Positions 1 through 8,764 of a DNA stretch of 64,000 bases are shown here, in pieces; positions within the stretch are counted from its first letter, which is position 1, and each line of letters starts with the position of its first letter. The notes below the pieces were generated by a model. The model was not told the DNA's origin and made no database searches. It saw only the letters and a list, made by a program, of their open reading frames with translations. The stretch covers positions 1 to 64,000 of the forward strand of contig JAIXOL010000038.1 of the NCBI GenBank assembly GCA_027486845.1. The letters run 5' to 3'. Made by a program: the position numbers and the translations under genes. The stretch comes from Cytophagaceae bacterium (GTDB lineage Bacteria; Bacteroidota; Bacteroidia; Cytophagales; Spirosomataceae).

Positions 1-300
1 CTTGTTAGTTTATAACAAGGTCTTGTTAGTTTATGACAAGGTCTTGTTAGTTTATGACAAGGTCCTGTTAGTTTATAACAAGGTCTTGTTAGTTTATAAC
101 AAGGTCTTGTTAGTTTATAACACATTCTTGTTATCTTATAACACATTCTCGTTATCTTATAACAAGGTGCGAACCGTCGCACCGTTCGTTATCTTATAAC
201 AAGGTGCGAACCGTCGCTGCGATTATTGTCTTGTAACGAATGGGCAAATCGTCACTCCGATAGTTATCTTGTAACAAAGGGCAAACCGTCACTATGGCGA
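1..300. repeat. Tandem array of palindromic short repeats
   Basis: From base 1 to about 126 a 21-bp unit is repeated about six times. Each unit contains the inverted repeat CTTGTTA-gttta-TAACAAG, so each can form a 7-bp stem. From about 125 to 300 the unit drifts to CGTTATCTTATAACAAGG followed by GTGCGAACCGTCGC, with a longer and looser period of about 38-41 bp. The array continues off the left edge. The repeat is open in one frame (heptapeptide LVYNKVL), but there is no credible start or end, so I read it as a DNA repeat and not a protein. Confidence 0.85.
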
Positions 301-417
301 ACCGAACTATTTCATATTTTGAAACTTATATTTCGAATCTCAATATTTACAATCGTTTTACAAAATAAAACCTGTATCTATTATCCTAAAAATGACTGCT
401 CAAGCTTCATTTTTTAA

Positions 418-1156
418 CAAGAGTAACTTTCTCAATAAAAAATAGAATTATGAATATATTTGTTCGGAAAAGTACAATTAATCAGGCACTAACAAAAAAT
501 TGCTACATAAAACTGCTTCTAATGAATGCAAGATGTCAAGTAGTATGTGTATAAGCATCGCATAAGAAAACCATTTAATAAAATTTAGAAATTTCTTTTT
601 TAATAAAAAAATTTTTTTTTATCTTTGCTTTATCTCCAAAATGGAGATTATCCTAATAAGGTGTACTGTTAAAAATGTAGCCTAAAGTAGGGGTTAAATA
701 AAAGTAAAAAAATAGCAATAGGTGCTTTTTTGGTAGATTTACAATCAAAGCCTGCTTTTTATTTTTGCTGTAAATAATTAATAATAAGTAAGGGTAACTA
801 TTTAATTGAGAATATTTATTTTGTAAATCAGAACATAAATAACTAATAATAAGCCATTTATGCGATTTTGAATATTGTTAAAATAAATGTTCTTCATACT
901 TATAATCATTTATCAGCAAATACTTTGCAACAAAACTGCAAGTATTATTGAAACGTTTATTTTCCACCAAACTTACCTCCTTTTTCTGTACACTGTTTTT
1001 TAAGTTGAAATCTTAAATGCAAAAAGCCCTTCTCCTGGCCGGGAAAAGGACTCTTAAGGACTGTGTTAATCTAAAAGGATTCAAATATAGTTGCTTGCAT
1101 TGAGAAATTAAAACTTTGAAAGAGGATATATTAAAAAAAGCCTAAAAAATAATAGT
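418..1156. other. Intergenic, no gene seen
   Basis: This stretch is very AT-rich and I find no convincing coding frame. It holds one TATCTTTG box (620-627) matching the Bacteroidota -7 consensus TAnnTTTG. Immediately downstream is a perfect short hairpin, ATCTCCA-aaa-TGGAGAT (632-648). No gene follows that pair, so it may be what is left of a lost transcription unit or a small unrecognised RNA. A weak GC-rich imperfect hairpin lies near 1024-1052. Confidence 0.5.
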
Positions 1157-1516
1157 ATGGCTTATAGTAAAACGTCCTCAAAGGACTTCGAACATTCTAT
1201 CATAAGAATGGCAAGTTTAAAATCGATTGATCCTACATTGGATCTCGGAAATGGTTTAACTGTTGAGTCTTACCAACAAAGCATCGATCAGGTATCGAAA
1301 GCAATGGAAGCTTACAACACGCAATTGTCTTTGGCAGACTCGCTCAGGAGCAGTATCAAAGAAAAAGAAAAATTGTTGCGTGCTTTCAGCGAACGTATGC
1401 TGACTGGAGTAGCTGCCAAATTTGGTAAAGACTCAGAACAGTACCAAAAAGCAGGTGGTACTAAAAAATCAGAACGCAGAAGACCTAAGCGAAAAATAGC
1501 TAAAGTTGCAGACTGA
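1157..1516 (+). CDS. Small basic coiled-coil-like protein of unknown function (119 aa)
   Basis: I do not recognise a named family. The protein has a conserved-looking N-terminus (SIIRMASLKSIDPTLDLGNG), a helical Gln/Ser/Lys-rich middle that could form a coiled coil, and a strongly basic tail with runs such as KKSERRRPKRKIAK. It has no signal peptide or membrane segment. It is followed directly by a good rho-independent terminator. A decayed duplicate, including upstream DNA and terminator, lies at 6241-6622, so the two copies bracket the 2.1-6.1 kb sulfation cassette. The intact frame in this copy and mutated start and stop in the other suggest this one is functional. Confidence 0.7.
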   Translation: MAYSKTSSKDFEHSIIRMASLKSIDPTLDLGNGLTVESYQQSIDQVSKAMEAYNTQLSLADSLRSSIKEKEKLLRAFSERMLTGVAAKFGKDSEQYQKAGGTKKSERRRPKRKIAKVAD

Positions 1517-1523
1517 TTAACAC

Positions 1524-1558
1524 AAAAAAAACTCCTCATTTATTTGGGGAGTTTTTTT
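1524..1558 (+). terminator. Rho-independent terminator after the 119-aa gene
   Basis: The sequence reads ACTCCTC-atttattt-GGGGAGT, flanked by an A-run before and seven T after. It starts 8 bp after the stop codon of the 119-aa gene. The same terminator, degraded, follows the pseudogene copy at 6590-6620. Confidence 0.85.
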
Positions 1559-1724
1559 ATGCCTTTATTTGCCAAATCATAAATTAACAAACGATATTTG
1601 GATTGAGTAAAAATAAGCAGTATTTTTGTGCAGGATTAAAGTTTATAATATTTCTTGTATTTATTTACCAGAGATTACCACAGAGTCTTCTTTTCGAATA
1701 AAATCAAATTTGATTATTTAAATT

Positions 1725-1865
1725 GTGCTCGACCAAGACTTAAAAGATGTTGAAATTGCAGCAGTTAGCTTAGATTATCCAAATTTGCCTTTGGCTGTGG
1801 AGTTTGGTAAAAAAAATAAAACTTTAGGCTTTAATGTAAACTTATATTGGATTGAAGGAGATTAA
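1725..1865 (+). pseudogene. Remnant of a nucleotide-sugar dehydrogenase N-terminus (VipA/TviB/WbpA type)
   Basis: A 46-codon open stretch contains VSLDYPNLPLAVEFGKK followed by KTLGFNVN. This matches the family's opening Rossmann segment (typically GLGYVGLPLAxEFgkk...viGFDiN). The dinucleotide-binding glycines are already eroded (G-x-G replaced by SLDYPN), and the frame ends at TAA after about 46 codons, whereas a working UDP-HexNAc 6-dehydrogenase has about 420 residues. It is a relic of an older polysaccharide gene upstream of the GDP-mannose epimerase. The family call rests on this short motif only. Confidence 0.6.
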
Positions 1866-2080
1866 ATTGAGGGTGCTTTTTGCTATAAATATAGATTTAA
1901 GATTAGCCAATACCTAACTTTATGCAAAAGGTTGGTATCTCTGAAAAGTAAGCAATAGGTTGAAGCCTCTTTTGATCGGTTTAATTATTGTAAAAATTTA
2001 TAAAAAACCTACCAGTTAGTTTGCAATTATTTGCTATTTTAATGTGCTTAAAGAGTAATAATATAAAATTTTATTTTCAA

Positions 2081-3049
2081 ATGAAAAAAGCATTGGTCTG
2101 TGGTGCAGGTGGTTTTATTGGAGGTCACTTAGTGAATCGTCTTAAAGATGAAGGTTATTGGGTAAGAGGGGTAGATTTAAAATATAATGAATATGGTAAT
2201 GGTAATGCCGACGATTTTGTAATTGGTGATTTGACTGACCCAGTTGTTTGTCGTCAAGTATCTGAAGGAGGCATTGATGAAGTTTATCAGCTAGCTGCCG
2301 ATATGGGTGGTGCTGGCTATATTTTTACAGGTGAAAACGATGCAGCCGTAATGCACAATTCTGCATTATGTAATTTAAATATGCTTCACGCAGCACATTT
2401 GGCTGGTGTAAAGAAAATTTTCTACTCTTCGTCAGCATGTATGTACCCCGAGTACAATCAACTTGACCCAGAAAACCCAAAGTGTTCAGAAGAATCTGCC
2501 TACCCTGCTGCTCCTGATAGCGAATATGGGTGGGAAAAACTGTTTAGTGAACGTTTGTTTTTAGCTTATCAACGTAATTTAGGTATCACTGTAAAAATAG
2601 CTCGTTTTCACAATATTTTTGGACCAAAAGGTACATGGAGAGGTGGAAAGGAGAAAGCACCTGCAGCTATTTGCAGAAAAATTATTGAAGTAGAAGATGG
2701 TGGAACTATTGAGATATGGGGAGATGGAAAACAAACTCGTTCATTCTTGTATGTTGATGAGTGTTTAGAGGGGGTGCGTCTATTAATGGAATCTGACTTC
2801 TCGGGCCCAGTGAATATTGGTTCCGAAGAAATGATATCAATCAATGATTTTTCTAAATTAATTGCTGAAATTTCGGGCAAGACAATCACAATTAAAAATA
2901 TAAAAGGGCCAGAAGGTGTTCGCGGCAGAAATTCAGACAACGATTTGATTCAAGAAAAGTTAGGCTGGTCTCCATCTCATACGTTGAGGGAAGGTATCAC
3001 TAAAACATATCATTGGATTAACGAACAAGTTAAAATATCCAAAACCTAA
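2081..3049 (+). CDS. GDP-mannose 3,5-epimerase-like SDR
   Basis: This is an extended short-chain dehydrogenase/reductase that most resembles GDP-D-mannose 3',5'-epimerase, which makes GDP-L-galactose/L-gulose. Visible are the Rossmann loop GAGGFIGGH near the N-terminus, AADMGGAGY, the SSACMYPE active-site strand, YGWEK (the Y-x3-K pair), and the GME-typical FHNIFGPKGTWRGGKEKAPA. I start it at the ATG at 2081: the open frame extends upstream to 2021, but those 20 residues are not SDR-like and would precede the NAD-binding strand. It is the first gene of the sulfation cassette. Alternative: another NDP-sugar epimerase acting on GDP-mannose. Confidence 0.85.
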   Translation: MKKALVCGAGGFIGGHLVNRLKDEGYWVRGVDLKYNEYGNGNADDFVIGDLTDPVVCRQVSEGGIDEVYQLAADMGGAGYIFTGENDAAVMHNSALCNLNMLHAAHLAGVKKIFYSSSACMYPEYNQLDPENPKCSEESAYPAAPDSEYGWEKLFSERLFLAYQRNLGITVKIARFHNIFGPKGTWRGGKEKAPAAICRKIIEVEDGGTIEIWGDGKQTRSFLYVDECLEGVRLLMESDFSGPVNIGSEEMISINDFSKLIAEISGKTITIKNIKGPEGVRGRNSDNDLIQEKLGWSPSHTLREGITKTYHWINEQVKISKT

Positions 3050-3103
3050 ATTTAATAAGATGCATTTTGTTATAGCGTTTTATCGTGCAAGGTCTTAAAT
3101 TTA
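3044..3103. other. Long imperfect inverted repeat after the epimerase
   Basis: CCTAAATTTAATAAGA overlapping the stop codon pairs with TCTTAAATTTAGG about 35 bases later. There is no T-run, so it is not a classical terminator. It could be a processing or stability hairpin at the 3' end of the epimerase message. Confidence 0.35.
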
Positions 3104-3168
3104 GGATTCAAAAGGATTGTTTTGGAACTTTAATTTTAGGTTTTTAATTTTGTCCTATTGTAATAAGT

Positions 3169-4029
3169 ATGCATTTAAAAAATGAATCAAGATTAAAAAG
3201 CTTAATTAAGGGAATTAGCTGGAGAATTATAGGTACAATCGATACATTATTCGTAGCGTTTATAATTACTGGCGATACCGTAAAGTCATTATCAATAGGA
3301 GGAATTGAGGTTTTTACAAAGATTTTTCTTTATTATTTACATGAAAGATTGTGGAGCAGAATTTCAAGGCGGCTGTGGAAGAAGACACAAGGTTTGTTTT
3401 CTTTCATACGATTTAAAAATTTTGTTTTTTCTTCAGAAGAATGGTTAGTAAATAGAAGTGATAGAGAGAAAAAGAACGAGCATAAAGGCTGTGTTATATG
3501 GTTGACGGGTTTATCGGGAGCTGGTAAGACAACAATTGCAAGGCATTTAGAAAAGAAACTTTTTGAGGAAAGATATTCATCCAAAATATTAGACGGAGAC
3601 GTTTTGAGAAGTGGTATTAATGCAGATTTAGCTTTCTCTGAAAACGATAGAAAAGAAAATATTAGAAGAACGGCCGAAATTGCAAAGATTTTTGCTGATA
3701 CTGGGTTTATTACAATAGTATCTCTAATTACTCCGAAAGAAGAATTTAGAGCCTTAGCTCGTCAAATAATTGGTGAAGAGGATTTTCATCTGATTTATGT
3801 TGAGGCCTCCTTGGAGGAGTGTGAACGGAGAGATGTAAAGGGACTTTACGCAAAAGCCAGAAAAGGCGTGATAAAAGATTTTACAGGGGTTTCTCCGGGT
3901 AATGGTTTTGAAGTACCAACTAATGCCCAAATTATATTAAAAACGGAAAAGACAAATATTGAACTAATTGTAATACAATTATTAGAATACTTGAAAGAAA
4001 AAGTACCAACGAAGCAATATCTAAATTAA
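3169..4029 (+). CDS. DUF2061-APS kinase fusion (adenylylsulfate kinase, CysC-like)
   Basis: Residues ~1-65 form a DUF2061-type membrane domain (RLKSLIKGISWRIIGTIDT, then a second hydrophobic stretch and FLYYLHERLW). Residues ~105-280 are an adenylylsulfate kinase: P-loop GLSGAGKTT, LDGDVLRSGIN, the APS-binding arginines in FSENDRKENIRR, and the lid segment KGLYAKARKG. It should phosphorylate APS to PAPS near the inner membrane. The sulfotransferase two genes downstream is the obvious PAPS consumer. No ATP sulfurylase is in the window, so APS must come from elsewhere. It is followed after 3 bp by the flippase. Confidence 0.92.
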   Translation: MHLKNESRLKSLIKGISWRIIGTIDTLFVAFIITGDTVKSLSIGGIEVFTKIFLYYLHERLWSRISRRLWKKTQGLFSFIRFKNFVFSSEEWLVNRSDREKKNEHKGCVIWLTGLSGAGKTTIARHLEKKLFEERYSSKILDGDVLRSGINADLAFSENDRKENIRRTAEIAKIFADTGFITIVSLITPKEEFRALARQIIGEEDFHLIYVEASLEECERRDVKGLYAKARKGVIKDFTGVSPGNGFEVPTNAQIILKTEKTNIELIVIQLLEYLKEKVPTKQYLN

Positions 4030-4032
4030 ATA

Positions 4033-5307
4033 ATGCCAAAAATGGACAGATTTAAGTTGGATATATTGGTTGCAATTTTTCTTAGAGGTTTAGGTGCTAT
4101 TCTACTTTTTTTGTTTTACCAGCAGATATCGGTTAAGTTTGGTACTAATGGAGCAGGAGTTTTCGGAGTCATTTTTTCTATACAAGTTTTGGGTGTAGTG
4201 TTGAGCAATTTAGGCTATAATGAATCAATAGTTAAACATATAGCTAAAAGTCACTCAATAAATAATATTCAAATAACTACAAAAATTATTCATACAGCTC
4301 GGATTAAAACCTTTCCTTTGAGCCTATTAGCTACGCTCATTACTTTAGGATATTTATTAATGTACTCGGAAAATAGGAGCTTACCGTTTCAAATATGCTT
4401 TGTTATTATCCCTGTTTTATACATTGAACAAAATGCTGCTATATTAAGAGGGATAGGTTTTTTTCAGATTAGTTGGATATTAATAGGCATAGCAGTGCCA
4501 TTTTTAATGCTTTGTATTTTGCTTAGCTTTAATCTAACACTTTTACAGGCAATAATATGCTATTTAATATTTAACTGGCTAGTAATGTTTTTTTCTTTTG
4601 TATTATTGAAAAAAAAAATACAGCTAGATGATAATATAAAGGTTAAAGAGTTTATAAAAATCCTGTGCAACTTTAAAAGTTACCGATTTCATTTACCCTT
4701 AATTATTAGTAGTCGTTCCTTATGTGTGATAGGTATAGTTACTGCCATTATGGAAATAGATATAATACTAATTAACTATTGGTTTGGTCCCGAGCAAACA
4801 GGAGTTTATAGTATCATAAAAAAAATTTCATTATCAATAAGCATTCTTTTAGTAGCAGTTAATAGTGTAATTGCTCCAAAATTATCAATCCTTTTTGAAC
4901 ATAACAAAAAGCAAGAACTCATAAACCTATTAAAAAAAACCTTTTTTATACTTTTAATTTACGCAATACCTGTCACATATTTGCTTATTTCGTTTCCTAA
5001 GGAAATTCTAATGATTTTTGGGAAAGATTTTAGTCAAGGAAGTAATATTTTAATAATCATATCATTAGGGCAATTTATTAACATTATAACTGGACCAGTC
5101 GGAAATATTTTGATTATGAGTAATCAGGAAAAACTACTAAGAAATATTATTGTAGTTATTTCTTGTCTATGTTTGATAAGTTATTTTATATTTATTCCTA
5201 TATATGGAATCACGGGAGCAGCTTGGATAACTGCATTACGAGTAGTCACCCAAAATTTGATAGTTTTTAGCATAGTTTTAAAACAAAGTATAAAATATGG
5301 AAAGTAA
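4033..5307 (+). CDS. Polysaccharide flippase (Wzx/MATE-like, MVF superfamily)
   Basis: A 424-aa integral membrane protein with about 12-14 hydrophobic segments throughout, the usual size for O-antigen/teichoic-acid type flippases. It should move a lipid-linked oligosaccharide across the inner membrane. It starts 3 bp after the APS kinase and overlaps the sulfotransferase by 11 bp, so it is cotranscribed with both. A second flippase is at 10908, which suggests either two separate repeat units or a recently added cassette. Confidence 0.85.
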   Translation: MPKMDRFKLDILVAIFLRGLGAILLFLFYQQISVKFGTNGAGVFGVIFSIQVLGVVLSNLGYNESIVKHIAKSHSINNIQITTKIIHTARIKTFPLSLLATLITLGYLLMYSENRSLPFQICFVIIPVLYIEQNAAILRGIGFFQISWILIGIAVPFLMLCILLSFNLTLLQAIICYLIFNWLVMFFSFVLLKKKIQLDDNIKVKEFIKILCNFKSYRFHLPLIISSRSLCVIGIVTAIMEIDIILINYWFGPEQTGVYSIIKKISLSISILLVAVNSVIAPKLSILFEHNKKQELINLLKKTFFILLIYAIPVTYLLISFPKEILMIFGKDFSQGSNILIIISLGQFINIITGPVGNILIMSNQEKLLRNIIVVISCLCLISYFIFIPIYGITGAAWITALRVVTQNLIVFSIVLKQSIKYGK

Positions 5308-6124
5308 GGTGGTAATAATATTGGGAATGGGGAGGTCTGGTACATCTTTTACTGCAAATTGGTTAAACAAATGTGGCCTTTATATTGGAGAATCCTTTTT
5401 AGCTCCAAATTATAATAATGTGACAGGGTTCTATGAAGATATAGATATTTTAAATTTTCAACAAGAAATATTAACAAGAAATGGAATTAAGAACCCACTC
5501 ATGGTTGGACTTCATTCAAATATATTGATTGATGAAGAGGATATTGAGAAAGCTAAGAAAATAATACAAGTAAGAAATTTAAACCAATGGGGTTGGAAAG
5601 ATCCGAGGACGGTTTTATTAATGAAAGATTTGTGGAATAGAATCATACCTAATGCTAAACTTGTAATTGTGTACAGACCGTATTGGGAGGTTGTCGATTC
5701 TATTATGAGGGCAGATTGGAAATCACAAAAGAATAGAAAAAATAAATTAATTGCTTGGGTAAAGTTATTGGGATATCGCCTTAAAATAAATCACAAGAAA
5801 AGACAAAATACATATCTTGAGGCTTGGATTAGGTTTAATATGAACATATTAGAAGTTATAAAAAATAAAGATTATGAAGATGTTTTGATTACTAGTGTAG
5901 AAAATCTACTAATAGATAGTGTTCAAATGAATAAAGCAATTGTATCAAAATTCGAATTAAATATAGATTATATTGACCCCAATCTGATTTTTAATGATGA
6001 ACTTTTCATCAAAGACTCTAAAGTTGAAACGATTTTTAATCCAGAACTTAAATTAATGGCAGACGGTATATTAAAAGAATTAAATAAACTGTATGTAAGT
6101 AATTCTAATAATTATTTAGAGTAA
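5297..6124 (+). CDS. PAPS-dependent sulfotransferase family protein
   Basis: The N-terminus has the 5'-phosphosulfate-binding loop as GMGRSGTS (residues ~9-16). A second block, WGWKDPRTVLL...AKLVIVYRPYWEVVDSI, corresponds to the 3'-phosphate-binding strand and helix. The protein is 275 aa, soluble, with no signal peptide, and very Lys/Asn-rich. Overlap with the flippase and nearness of an APS kinase support a role in sulfating the polysaccharide precursor or carrier-linked sugar in the cytoplasm. The acceptor is unknown. Confidence 0.85.
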   Translation: MESKVVIILGMGRSGTSFTANWLNKCGLYIGESFLAPNYNNVTGFYEDIDILNFQQEILTRNGIKNPLMVGLHSNILIDEEDIEKAKKIIQVRNLNQWGWKDPRTVLLMKDLWNRIIPNAKLVIVYRPYWEVVDSIMRADWKSQKNRKNKLIAWVKLLGYRLKINHKKRQNTYLEAWIRFNMNILEVIKNKDYEDVLITSVENLLIDSVQMNKAIVSKFELNIDYIDPNLIFNDELFIKDSKVETIFNPELKLMADGILKELNKLYVSNSNNYLE

Positions 6125-6240
6125 AATAATCTACAAATTGTTTTTTTAATTTATTCTTCTGTACTATGGGCTATAAATACTTAGATTGAGAAATTAAACT
6201 TATAAATAGGATGTTTTTATGAAGTCTTAGAAATAATATC

Positions 6241-6584
6241 AAGGCTTATCTAAAAAAAGCCTCAAAAGATTTTGAAAATGCTATAAAAAGGATAGTAAGT
6301 TTATAATCGACTGATCCTTTATTGAATCTCGGAAATGGTTTGAGTTTTGAAACCTATAATAAAAGTATTAAACATAGCTCTAGTGTAATGGAAACTTACA
6401 GCCTTCAACTATCTGTGGCAGTCTCGCATAGTAGTAGTCTCAAAGGGAATGAAAAACCATTGCGTTCGTTTCAAAATTGACGTTGACAATAGGGGATGCC
6501 TAATTTAGTAAAGATAAAGAGCAGTATCAAAAAGTTGGCTTTACTAAAAAATCTAAAAGAAAAATAGCTAAAGTATATTCTTGA
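6241..6584 (+). pseudogene. Decayed copy of the 119-aa small gene
   Basis: It aligns along its length with 1157-1516. The start codon is changed (AAG GCT TAT in place of ATG GCT TAT). The codon matching Lys of SLKSIDP is TAA (SL*STDPLLNLGNGL), and a frame disruption occurs near 6470-6490. The 3' end is still recognisable (KRKIAKV). Similarity extends upstream (TTGAGAAATTAAA-like block near 6186) and downstream into the terminator, so the whole unit was duplicated and not just the coding part. Confidence 0.85.
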
Positions 6585-6589
6585 TTTAT

Positions 6590-6620
6590 AAAAAAACTCC
6601 TCATTCGCTCGGGATTTTTT
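6590..6620 (+). terminator. Degraded terminator of the pseudogene copy
   Basis: An A-run, ACTCC-tcattcgctc-GGGAT and a T-run. It is clearly the same terminator as at 1524-1558, but the stem has lost pairs. Confidence 0.6.
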
Positions 6621-6793
6621 TGTTTTTTTTGCCGAATAATAAATTTTTCATTATTAGTAGGCTTGAGTTAAAATTAAAACTATAATTTTGCTTATTGGTT
6701 ACAAATAAAAAGTCGAGCTATTTTGCCTGGGCTGAGATTATTTATAAATCAATAAAATCGTAGAATTTGAATATTGGATACTTTTAAAGAGAA

Positions 6794-6813
6794 GTGTACT
6801 TCAAAAAGTACAC
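6794..6813. promoter_or_regulatory. Perfect hairpin/inverted repeat upstream of rfbB
   Basis: GTGTACTT-caaa-AAGTACAC is an 8-bp perfect inverted repeat with a 4-base loop, 24 bp before the rfbB start. There is no T-run, so it is not a terminator. It could be an operator or a 5'-UTR structure of the rfbBAC operon. Confidence 0.5.
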
Positions 6814-6837
6814 ATTTATCAAGAATTTTATTTAATC

Positions 6838-7896
6838 ATGAACAAAATAATTTTGATAACGGGCGGTGCTGGATTCATAGGTTCTCACGTAGTTCGCCAA
6901 TTTGTAACAAATTATCCTCAATATCATATAGTCAATCTTGATGCCCTAACTTATGCTGGTAATCTGGAGAACATTGTTGACATTGCTACATTTCCAAATT
7001 ATACATTCGAAAAAGGAGATATTACTGACATTCTTTTTGTTGAAAAATTATTTTTAAAATATAATTTTGACGGTGTTATACATTTGGCTGCGGAGTCACA
7101 TGTTGATAGGTCAATTGCCGACCCAATGGCTTTTGTTTTGACCAATGTAATCGGAACAGTAAATTTGTTAAATACCGCTAAAAATGCTTGGAAGAGTAAT
7201 TTTGAAGGAAAACGATTTTACCATGTTTCTACCGACGAAGTATATGGAGAATTACACAATTTAGATGAGTTTTTTGTGGAAACAACAAAATACAACCCTC
7301 GTTCACCTTATTCAGCATCAAAGGCTAGTTCAGATCATTTTGTGAGGGCATATCATAATACATATAAATTTCCTGTTATTATATCAAATTGTTCAAATAA
7401 TTACGGCCCAAATCATTTTCCTGAAAAACTAATACCGTTAATGATTAACAATATTAGAAACAAAAAACCACTCCCTGTTTATGGCAAAGGTGAAAATGTA
7501 CGTGATTGGTTATATGTAATTGACCATGCACGAGCTATTGATGTAATTTTTCATAATGGCATTATTGGGGAAACGTATAATATTGGTGGAAATAACGAAT
7601 GGAAAAACATTGATTTGGTAAAGCTATTATGCTCTACAATGGATGAAAAGTTAGGAAGAAAAAAAGGAGAATCAGAGGAATTAATTACATATATAGCAGA
7701 CCGAGCAGGACATGACCTACGATATGCTATCAATGCTTCCAAACTCATGAATGAATTAGGTTGGTCTCCCTCAGTTACTTTTGAAGAAGGTTTAGCCAAA
7801 ACCGTTGATTGGTATCTATCAAACTGGGATTGGATAGACCATATAACTAATGGTGATTATCAAAAGTATTATGAAGAAATGTATAAAATAGGATAA
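6838..7896 (+). CDS. rfbB: dTDP-glucose 4,6-dehydratase
   Basis: This converts dTDP-D-glucose to dTDP-4-keto-6-deoxy-D-glucose with NAD+. Seen are the Rossmann loop [21 protein letters not shown], the catalytic segment STDEVYGEL (Thr-Asp-Glu), [10 protein letters not shown] (Y-x3-K), [15 protein letters not shown] and NVRDWLYV. All are family hallmarks, at full length (352 aa). It is first of the tight rfbB-rfbA-rfbC operon, with 2 bp to rfbA. Confidence 0.96.
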   Translation: MNKIILITGGAGFIGSHVVRQFVTNYPQYHIVNLDALTYAGNLENIVDIATFPNYTFEKGDITDILFVEKLFLKYNFDGVIHLAAESHVDRSIADPMAFVLTNVIGTVNLLNTAKNAWKSNFEGKRFYHVSTDEVYGELHNLDEFFVETTKYNPRSPYSASKASSDHFVRAYHNTYKFPVIISNCSNNYGPNHFPEKLIPLMINNIRNKKPLPVYGKGENVRDWLYVIDHARAIDVIFHNGIIGETYNIGGNNEWKNIDLVKLLCSTMDEKLGRKKGESEELITYIADRAGHDLRYAINASKLMNELGWSPSVTFEEGLAKTVDWYLSNWDWIDHITNGDYQKYYEEMYKIG

Positions 7897-7898
7897 AA

Positions 7899-8759
7899 AT
7901 GAAAGGAATTATATTAGCAGGTGGTTCGGGTACAAGATTACACCCACTTACCTTGGCAGTTAGTAAACAATTGATGCCTGTTTATGATAAACCAATGATT
8001 TATTATCCGCTCTCAATATTAATGTTGGCGGGTATTAAAGATGTTTTGATTATTTCTACGCCACATGATTTGCCTCATTTTCAAAAGCTATTAGGAGATG
8101 GGAGTCGCATTGGTTGTAATTTTGTTTATGCTGAGCAACCAAGCCCTGACGGATTAGCACAGGCATTTATTATTGGAGCGGACTTTATTGGAAACGATTC
8201 TGTAGCTTTAGTTTTAGGAGATAATATATTTTATGGAACTGGCTTAAGTAAATTATTGCAAAATAACACTAAACCAAATGGAGGCGTGGTTTTTGCATAC
8301 CAAGTGAACGACCCTGAGCGATATGGCGTAGTTGAATTTGATGAAGAGCAAAAAGCTATTTCGATAGAGGAAAAACCCGAAAATCCAAAATCAAATTATG
8401 CTGTACCTGGTTTATATTTTTATGATAATAGCGTGGTTGAAATAGCCAAAAGTATTAAACCTTCTCCTCGTGGTGAACTTGAAATTACTGATGTGAATAG
8501 AGTTTATTTAGAAAAAGGCAAATTGAATGTGGGAATTATGAACAGAGGGACTGCATGGCTTGATACCGGCACCTTTCAATCATTAATGCAAGCAGGCCAA
8601 TTTGTTCAAGTAATAGAAGAACGCCAAGGACTAAAAGTGGGTTGCATTGAAGAAGTAGCGTATCGCATGGCATTTATTGATGCCGAACAATTAAAAACTA
8701 TTGCTCGACCTCTTGTGAAGAGTGGATATGGAGAATATTTATTAAATTTATTGAAATAA
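7899..8759 (+). CDS. rfbA: Glucose-1-phosphate thymidylyltransferase
   Basis: This makes dTDP-glucose from dTTP and glucose-1-phosphate. The N-terminal nucleotidyltransferase signature [35 protein letters not shown], the EEKPxxPKS block and GTAWLDTGT are all present. At 286 aa it is the standard short RmlA length. It lies between rfbB and rfbC in the same operon. Confidence 0.96.
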   Translation: MKGIILAGGSGTRLHPLTLAVSKQLMPVYDKPMIYYPLSILMLAGIKDVLIISTPHDLPHFQKLLGDGSRIGCNFVYAEQPSPDGLAQAFIIGADFIGNDSVALVLGDNIFYGTGLSKLLQNNTKPNGGVVFAYQVNDPERYGVVEFDEEQKAISIEEKPENPKSNYAVPGLYFYDNSVVEIAKSIKPSPRGELEITDVNRVYLEKGKLNVGIMNRGTAWLDTGTFQSLMQAGQFVQVIEERQGLKVGCIEEVAYRMAFIDAEQLKTIARPLVKSGYGEYLLNLLK

Positions 8760-8764
8760 TTAAT

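Noticed and set aside
1-300. CRISPR array
   Set aside because: The units are contiguous, palindromic and drifting, with no unique spacers of constant length and no cas genes in the window.
2-417. Proteins encoded by the open frames at 2-199 and 226-417
   Set aside because: They simply translate the tandem repeat and its flank; no credible start, ribosome site or family.
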